From Isoperla grammatica (lineage: Eukaryota; Arthropoda; Insecta; Plecoptera; Perlodidae): a stretch of DNA of 64,000 bases. Position 1 is the stretch's first letter; every line of letters starts with the position of its first letter. Shown here piece by piece: positions 59,401 through 64,000 of this stretch. The stretch is taken from assembly GCA_945910005.1 (NCBI GenBank), contig OX246737.1, positions 84,599,414 to 84,663,413 on the forward strand, written 5' to 3'. Made by a program: the position numbers and the translations under genes. Below the pieces are notes generated by a model. The model saw nothing but the letters and a program-made list of their open reading frames with translations, was not told where the DNA came from and made no database searches.

Positions 59401-62400
59401 TTAGCTTTAAAAGAGGCACAAGGCAGTAGGCCTACTAGACCTACCTATAATCGCTCTACCACTGGTAGGTAACAATCTTGTAGAAATTTGGCTGAATGGT
59501 AGGCTAAACTCAAATTCACCCTTTGTCTGCACCCAGGTAGTAGACTACAGTTCCCCCACCACCGGACCTCGCACGAGCCGCTGGGAGGGAAGGTTATTTA
59601 CCGATGTGAATTGAAGCGAGAAGGGTAGCTTGAATAAATAATTGGCATGCCATCGTTATATTCCACTAGTGCTAAGAACATGAATAATATGTGGATTTTT
59701 ACTAAATTACCTACGAAATTGTACAAAATATTGCAAAGCCAATATAAATAGTATTTTGAATTTTGATTTTCGACCAAAAATTACGCTATTTGACAAAGAC
59801 AACCCACGAGTGAAATCCCGATTTAAAAATATATATATATATATCTGCGTGTGTCAAAAGATTCGAACCTAGAACGCAGGAACCGTAGTTTACACTCTTA
59901 ATCTTCCTATCATGGCTAATCAATGTTATACGTAAAAATAATGATTATAAGATCGTATATAAGTAAGGACACTGTTTTCCTCTTAGTGATGATACTACTC
60001 ACACCCTGCTCTTGAATCACTTTTCGATGTTGTCTACCGTAAACATCAGTGATATTGCGCGATTCCAGTGTGTTTCTTACACACCACTAGTGCCAATGTA
60101 GGCAGTGGAGTAACTAAGGGCCCGCAGTCGTGGGGGGGCCCAGGCCCTAAATGGTACATGTGCGGGGGGGGGGACCAGGAATCTGAGTTTACGCCACTGA
60201 ATGTAGGCAAAATAGGGCACCAAGCAATTTACATGTTAACAGTATAAAATATTAGTTTAAAATTGTAATGCTTTACAGTAAGCCAAAATAAAAATAAATA
60301 AATAAGAATAAAATCAAATCAAAATAGTATTAAATATTTCAAGGATCGTAATAATTTAGAAACTATGCCTACCTTATCTCCTAATTATAACGTTTCAATG
60401 CATGCTGGTCGTCGGTCGTTTAGACTGAGAGGGTTGGTCCAGTGGCGTAACTACGGGGGGTTTTGGGGGTTAAACCCCCCCCCCCCCGAAACTTCTTCGA
60501 GGATAGTATTTTTAGAAAGTGTGAATAAGGTGAACAACACTAAACCTATGAATATAAAATTATCCTGACAATTTCTTTCAAGTAGAAAAGTGACACCTCC
60601 ATTGAACATACACCTATATAAAACATAAGTTGCAAAGTGTTTACCTAAACTTAAATTTTATACATTATTGCATATCTTTACCTGAACGCAAGGAGATTCC
60701 GGTGATCACTTAAACAGCCATCTTGACGTCTAAAAATCACGAAATAATAGGAAATGTTGAAAAAAATTTCGCCTATGGCAAAATTGCCTCTGGCGGCTGA
60801 GGCTTCACCCCAGACCCCAGCTGCCCGCTACACCTCCTGCGGGTCCAAAACACCCCCCGAAATAATTCCTAGTTACGCCACTGGGTTGGACTTCAAACAG
60901 TGGCGTAGCAAGAACGTCATCGTCTTCGTCACTCGAAGTGTCGGAATCATCGTCAGTATTAATAATCATTTGCTCGGCGATATTATCTGTAATACTGTCA
61001 ATTTCCCACATTGCTTCCCTTCCTCTTGTTTAATAACGCTGGTGACGTAATTATTCCACTGTTGTGGTGTCACGTTATCAAATACATCATACACAATTGA
61101 CGTTCCACGTCGTCAAGTTTAAATGTATAGTATTGTTGGATGCTACATATCGCTTCAACTGGCTCCATACACTTTCGATGGGATTTAATTCGCAGTGGTA
61201 GGGTGGTAGTCTTATCTTAGTGTGGCCTGCAGGCCGTGGGTTCTTTCAGACCAGTCGTGTGCCCGGATAAAAACGCACTTTTAGAACTTTTTATTGTTGT
61301 CGGTCCATGCTGAAGAATGCGTATGACCAGCATTTACTCACGTCTCGTCAAGGTAATAAATGCGTTTTCCTTCCGCCCGAGCAATTTTGATTTGTCGCAA
61401 ATAACGTCTTCTCCACAGTTGAATGTCTTCTCTTTCAATAAAAATTGAACGCCGCTTTTGTTTTTGGTACTCGAATCCCAAGTCTTTCATCAGTCGAAAA
61501 ACAGTAGATATACTAAAATCTGGAAGCTCAGAATCGTTGTTGATTGCTTCTTTTCTTCTTCTCTTCTTCAGACACGCACCGTAATACATCACGTGACTCG
61601 GAAATATCTGAAGTTGACACTCCCCTCAATACGCCAGTCAAGCCACAAAAGCGAGCCGAGAAACAATTAGCACCAAAAGAGGCACAAATCAGTAGGCCTA
61701 CTTATAATCGCTTTACTGGTAGGTAACAACCTTGATTGATTGATTAATGGGGCTTAACGTCTCATATTTATGCAACGATGGCTAATCGAGACGATGAGCG
61801 GGTGATAATGAAGATGAGAAAGATGATAATGAAGAATAAAGCCACATCCGAATCAGATCCATTGTACGTCGCGTGAGTCGTCATACGGGAGTCCAGCAAG
61901 GGAGGGCAGGGCCAAGTGGGAGGAGAAATATTCAATAGGACAGTGGGGGGGAAAGGGGATTGGGGTGTGGACTGCACTTCGTCTGACTTCTCCTCCTCGA
62001 CCAGTCCGGCTTGGGTGGCCCTAACAGAAGCATACGCTTCCGCCGGCATAGCTCTCGGGATCAACAAAGCACGCAAACCTGCCCACCACGATAAGGTGGC
62101 AGTCCCTGGGCAGGTAACAACCTTATCGGTTTCGGATTGGTAGGCTACATTGTTCAGTGGACAATAGTTGACAGTATATATGTTATCTTCAATTACAGAC
62201 ACACACCGTACTACGTCACATGACTCGGAAATATCTGAAGTTGACTCTCTCCTTAACACACCTGTCAAGCGACCAAAGCGAACCGAGAAACAATTGGTAC
62301 CAAAAGAGGCACAAAGCAACACTGGCAACACCTATGCTACCAACAGTACCAGTAAGCCATGATTTTTATTAACTTGTAATCCATGGACCCCTATATGTAG

Positions 62401-62824
62401 GTATATAAGACTATATAGCCTACTAAAATTACTTTGTTCCGGTTCTGAAGAGTGAAAGTTATTTTTTCCCGATTGTTGTTTATGGTTTTTTCTGACATTC
62501 TAAATTTTACAGGATTCATAGCCCTTGTTTCCCCCAAAAAAATGTTTGTATTTTTATTTCCTAGAGACTTAATCTTATATTATTGAGCATGTTTTATTTT
62601 TAATAGATAATTTCGAAGTTCGGACGTTGCAATTGATAGTTGCAACAAGAAATCAAGTGGAGCACAATACCAAACTTCTTAATAAATTACTTGGAATCAT
62701 GTCGCAGACTAAAGATCATATGCCAGAAGATGACGAGCTTGAAATTTTTCCACTTCGTTCCATCCGAAGAATTAAAGCTTTTGAAAAAGATATAGCCGAA
62801 ACTCCACTTAAGAAATCCCAATGG
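56477..62824 (+). CDS. DUF4806 gene, copy C, with an expanded exon array (3' end outside window)
   Basis: Exons: 56477-56699, 56985-57242, eight array exons (57328-57498, 57589-57756, 57843-58010, 58097-58261, 58348-58494, 58588-58645 joined across a MITE to 59364-59464, 61572-61718, 62199-62351), then 62607-62824. Exon 1 mirrors copy A (VVAYFGASKITGG, KWL, CYWPPY). Exon 2 has SDVHSDAEGRGKR. The last exon carries the leader helix and FPLRSIRRIKAFEKDI, ending on the conserved Trp before GTAAGT; the remaining two DUF4806 exons should lie beyond 64000. All internal junctions are phase 1, so array exons can be included or skipped without a frameshift. One array exon is cut by a TTAA-target MITE. 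The other exons are open. Function is unknown. Confidence 0.7.
58646..59359. mobile_element. 714-bp TTAA-target MITE (T2/Kolobok-like) inside an array exon
   Basis: Ends AGGGGTTCTCACCTGCT and the complement of AGGGGTTCTCACCCGCT; TTAA duplicated at 58642-58645 and 59360-59363. TTAA plus AGGG termini recall the T2/Kolobok group more than piggyBac. A (GA)n run lies at 59051-59080. Sister units without it prove the exon interruption. The ORFs inside have no recognisable content. Confidence 0.88.
59480..60100. other. Inserted intronic sequence with a tRNA-SINE remnant
   Basis: Departs from the array intron near 59510. A fragment at 59862-59925 (GATTCGAACCTAGAACGCAGG) is the box B part of the tRNA-headed SINE on the minus strand. 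The rest is unrecognised. Confidence 0.6.
60103..60199. mobile_element. 97-bp hAT-type MITE
   Basis: Ends CAGTGGAGTAACTAAGGG and complement of CAGTGGCGTAAAC, with a perfect 8-bp duplication aatgtagg (60095-60102, 60200-60207). Central G-rich run. Confidence 0.88.
60440..60883. mobile_element. 444-bp hAT-type MITE
   Basis: Ends CAGTGGCGTAACTA in inverted orientation, duplication GGTTGGTC / GGTTGGAC (one mismatch). Runs of C/G next to the ends. No ORF of note. Confidence 0.88.
60899..61592 (-). pseudogene. DDE transposase remnant (IS630/Tc1-related, DDE_3-like)
   Basis: Minus strand from about 61570: a basic helix-turn-helix region (STVFRLMKDLGFEYQKQKRR) followed by WRRRYLRQIKIARAEG and YYLDET, the first catalytic Asp motif of this family. 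A donor-like GTGAGT follows, and further left LPPYHCELNPIESVWSQLK (the typical C-terminal motif) occurs near 61190. The middle is missing or decayed. Inserted in an intron of the copy C exon array. Confidence 0.7.
61734..62112 (-). mobile_element. LINE-headed SINE (type A) in the exon array
   Basis: Full length with duplication ggtaacaacctt (61722-61733, 62113-62124). It lies four bases after the donor of array exon 7. Confidence 0.95.
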
Positions 62825-63630
62825 GTAAGTAGCTTACATCACTGTGGATGGGTTTAGATTTAACGGCTCATACGGTGAAACATGAAAGGCCCAAATCTTA
62901 ACTTGTGCTTAGGCCTATTTGATTATTTTGCATTTCATAGCTTGTTAGTTAGTATATATCCTTGTTACCAGAAGCCTACCGTATTTTTGTACAGATTATT
63001 CATGCATGCTAGATGAGTTTTTACACTTACACTACTTCACACCATCCCATGATGTAGCATGTTGACCGGTATATGCCTACCATTTAAATGATTTAGTAGG
63101 GATACTCTTCTATGTTATTGTGGTGAGCGTGCATGATGGGAGATACCTGTTTGCCTGTGGCAATAAATTATACTATGGATAGACAAAAAAAGTGGATAGG
63201 CTAGTTTAATCTAGACCTACATAAACATGGCCTATATTGTTGGACAGTTTAGATAATTTCTTTTTTAAACTGTTATAAATTTATTTAATTAGTTTTTTTT
63301 TACCCTAGTAGGCCTATAAGCTACTTGATACATAACTGTCTATATGTTGTTGCTGGCAAATTTGACAAATCAATCAGCATCAGCATAATATGTTGGGTTT
63401 ACACTTGAGCTCAGCTTTGTTGCCGGAGTTTCAATTTGTCTCCTCTTTTCCGATGCACCACCTTTTCGGCCCGACATTGTTATTATTGGGTATTACACAC
63501 TGCACATGTACATGCAATTTCACTTCAACCCACTGCACTGGCTGATAGTCCGACACTGACTCAGTGATTCTATAAACTGAAGAGTTGGTCCACGGAAGTC
63601 AGCATGTTACGAGTTAGGGCGACAAGAACA
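62825..63630. other. Intron of copy C, no gene
   Basis: Begins GTAAGTAGC. I found no next DUF4806 exon and no recognisable element before the tandem array. Confidence 0.5.
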
Positions 63631-63634
63631 GGGG

Positions 63635-64000
63635 CTGGCTAGCAAGCCACTCTGGCCGAGTGGCTCGGTAGCCAGCCCCTATGACTCGGCGCACCAAGGT
63701 CAGGCGCCACTGTTATGTTCCTGGCTAGCAAGCCACTCTGGCCGAGTGGCTCGGTAGCCAGCCCCTATGACTCGGCGCACCAAGGTCAGGCGCCACTGTT
63801 ATGTTCCTGGCTAGCAAGCCACTCTGGCCAAGTGGCTCGGTAGCCAGCCCCTATGACTCGGCGCACCAAGGTCAGGCGCCACTGTTATGTCCCTGGCTAG
63901 CAAGCCACTCTGGCTGAGTGGCTCGGTAGCCAGCTCCCATGACTCGGCCCACCAAGGTCAGGCGCCACTGTTATGTTCCTGGCTAGCAAGCCACTCTGGC
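63635..64000. repeat. 86-bp tandem repeat, at least 4.2 units, running off the window
   Basis: Units start at 63635, 63721, 63807, 63893 and 63979, differing at a few bases. Each holds a compound hairpin (outer stem CTGGCTA / TAGCCAG, inner stem AGCCACTC / GAGTGGCT) and a second small stem GGCGC / GCGCC. The inner arm contains TGGCCGAGTGG, identical to a tRNA box A. Confidence 0.95.

Larger units (their letters stand above)
57328..62351 (+). repeat. Tandem array of eight related exons with their introns
   Basis: Each unit is an exon of 147-171 bp (always a multiple of three) with a conserved acceptor context TTATCTTCAATTACAG and donor CACTAGTAAGT or CTGGTAGGT, plus ~85 bp of intron. The units at 57589-57842 and 57843-58096 look identical over 254 bp. 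The peptide pattern is T(M)HRTTSRDSEISEVDSPLN, then TPVKPQKRT, low-complexity and polar. Insertions have spread the last units. Confidence 0.95.

Overview
The window looks like nuclear DNA of an invertebrate animal, probably marine. It is AT-rich and intron-rich (GT-AG junctions, branched gene structures). It holds Ty3/Gypsy, I-like LINE, piggyBac, Harbinger-like and hAT-like elements, 5S-rRNA-derived and tRNA-derived SINEs, long (TAA)n tracts and a palindromic AGGCCTA word scattered throughout. I cannot name the species. A deuterostome or lophotrochozoan is my guess, and it is inference only. No rRNA operon, CRISPR array or prokaryotic operon is present.

The only host-like or element-like genes that recur belong to one family, and it is the most interesting content. 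It is a two-gene unit: a tnp2/Transposase_21-like gene followed, in the same orientation and 0.55-0.7 kb downstream, by a multi-exon gene ending in a DUF4806-like domain. Copy A covers 580-8741 and copy C covers 53382 to the right end, where its last DUF4806 exons lie outside the window. Copy B (14128-24395) retains only the three DUF4806 exons. Both transposase genes are broken, each by a SINE and by stops. The linker between the N-terminal part and DUF4806 has expanded separately in the two long copies: by a 192-bp repeat inside one exon in copy A, and by eight tandem, phase-symmetric exons in copy C. An antisense 200-bp fragment of the transposase lies 2 kb upstream of copy C.

Layout: 0.6-8.7 kb copy A, with tRNA-, LINE-headed and 5S-type SINEs inside; 8.9-9.6 kb a shrunken Harbinger-like element; 11-14 kb SINE and microsatellite debris; 14.1-24.4 kb DUF4806 copy B, whose first intron holds a fold-back element split by a complete Gypsy element, itself carrying a MITE; 24.8-42.3 kb a deep nest (minus-strand I-like LINE, split by piggyBac, split by plus-strand I-like LINE, split by a long-TIR element, split by a Harbinger-type MITE); 42.3-50.9 kb mostly gene-free with 5S SINE, tandem hairpin repeats, an 82-bp tandem repeat and a small MITE; 51-53.2 kb AGGCCTA-rich DNA, antisense transposase fragment and fold-back; 53.4-62.8 kb copy C; 63.6-64 kb an 86-bp tandem array running off the end.

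A dominant SINE family of about 385 bp links many parts. Its head matches the 5' end of the resident I-like LINE, its tail is shared with a tRNA-headed SINE and resembles the LINE 3' end, and several copies have clear 12-13 bp target-site duplications. All family assignments come from motif recognition by eye; none was searched.
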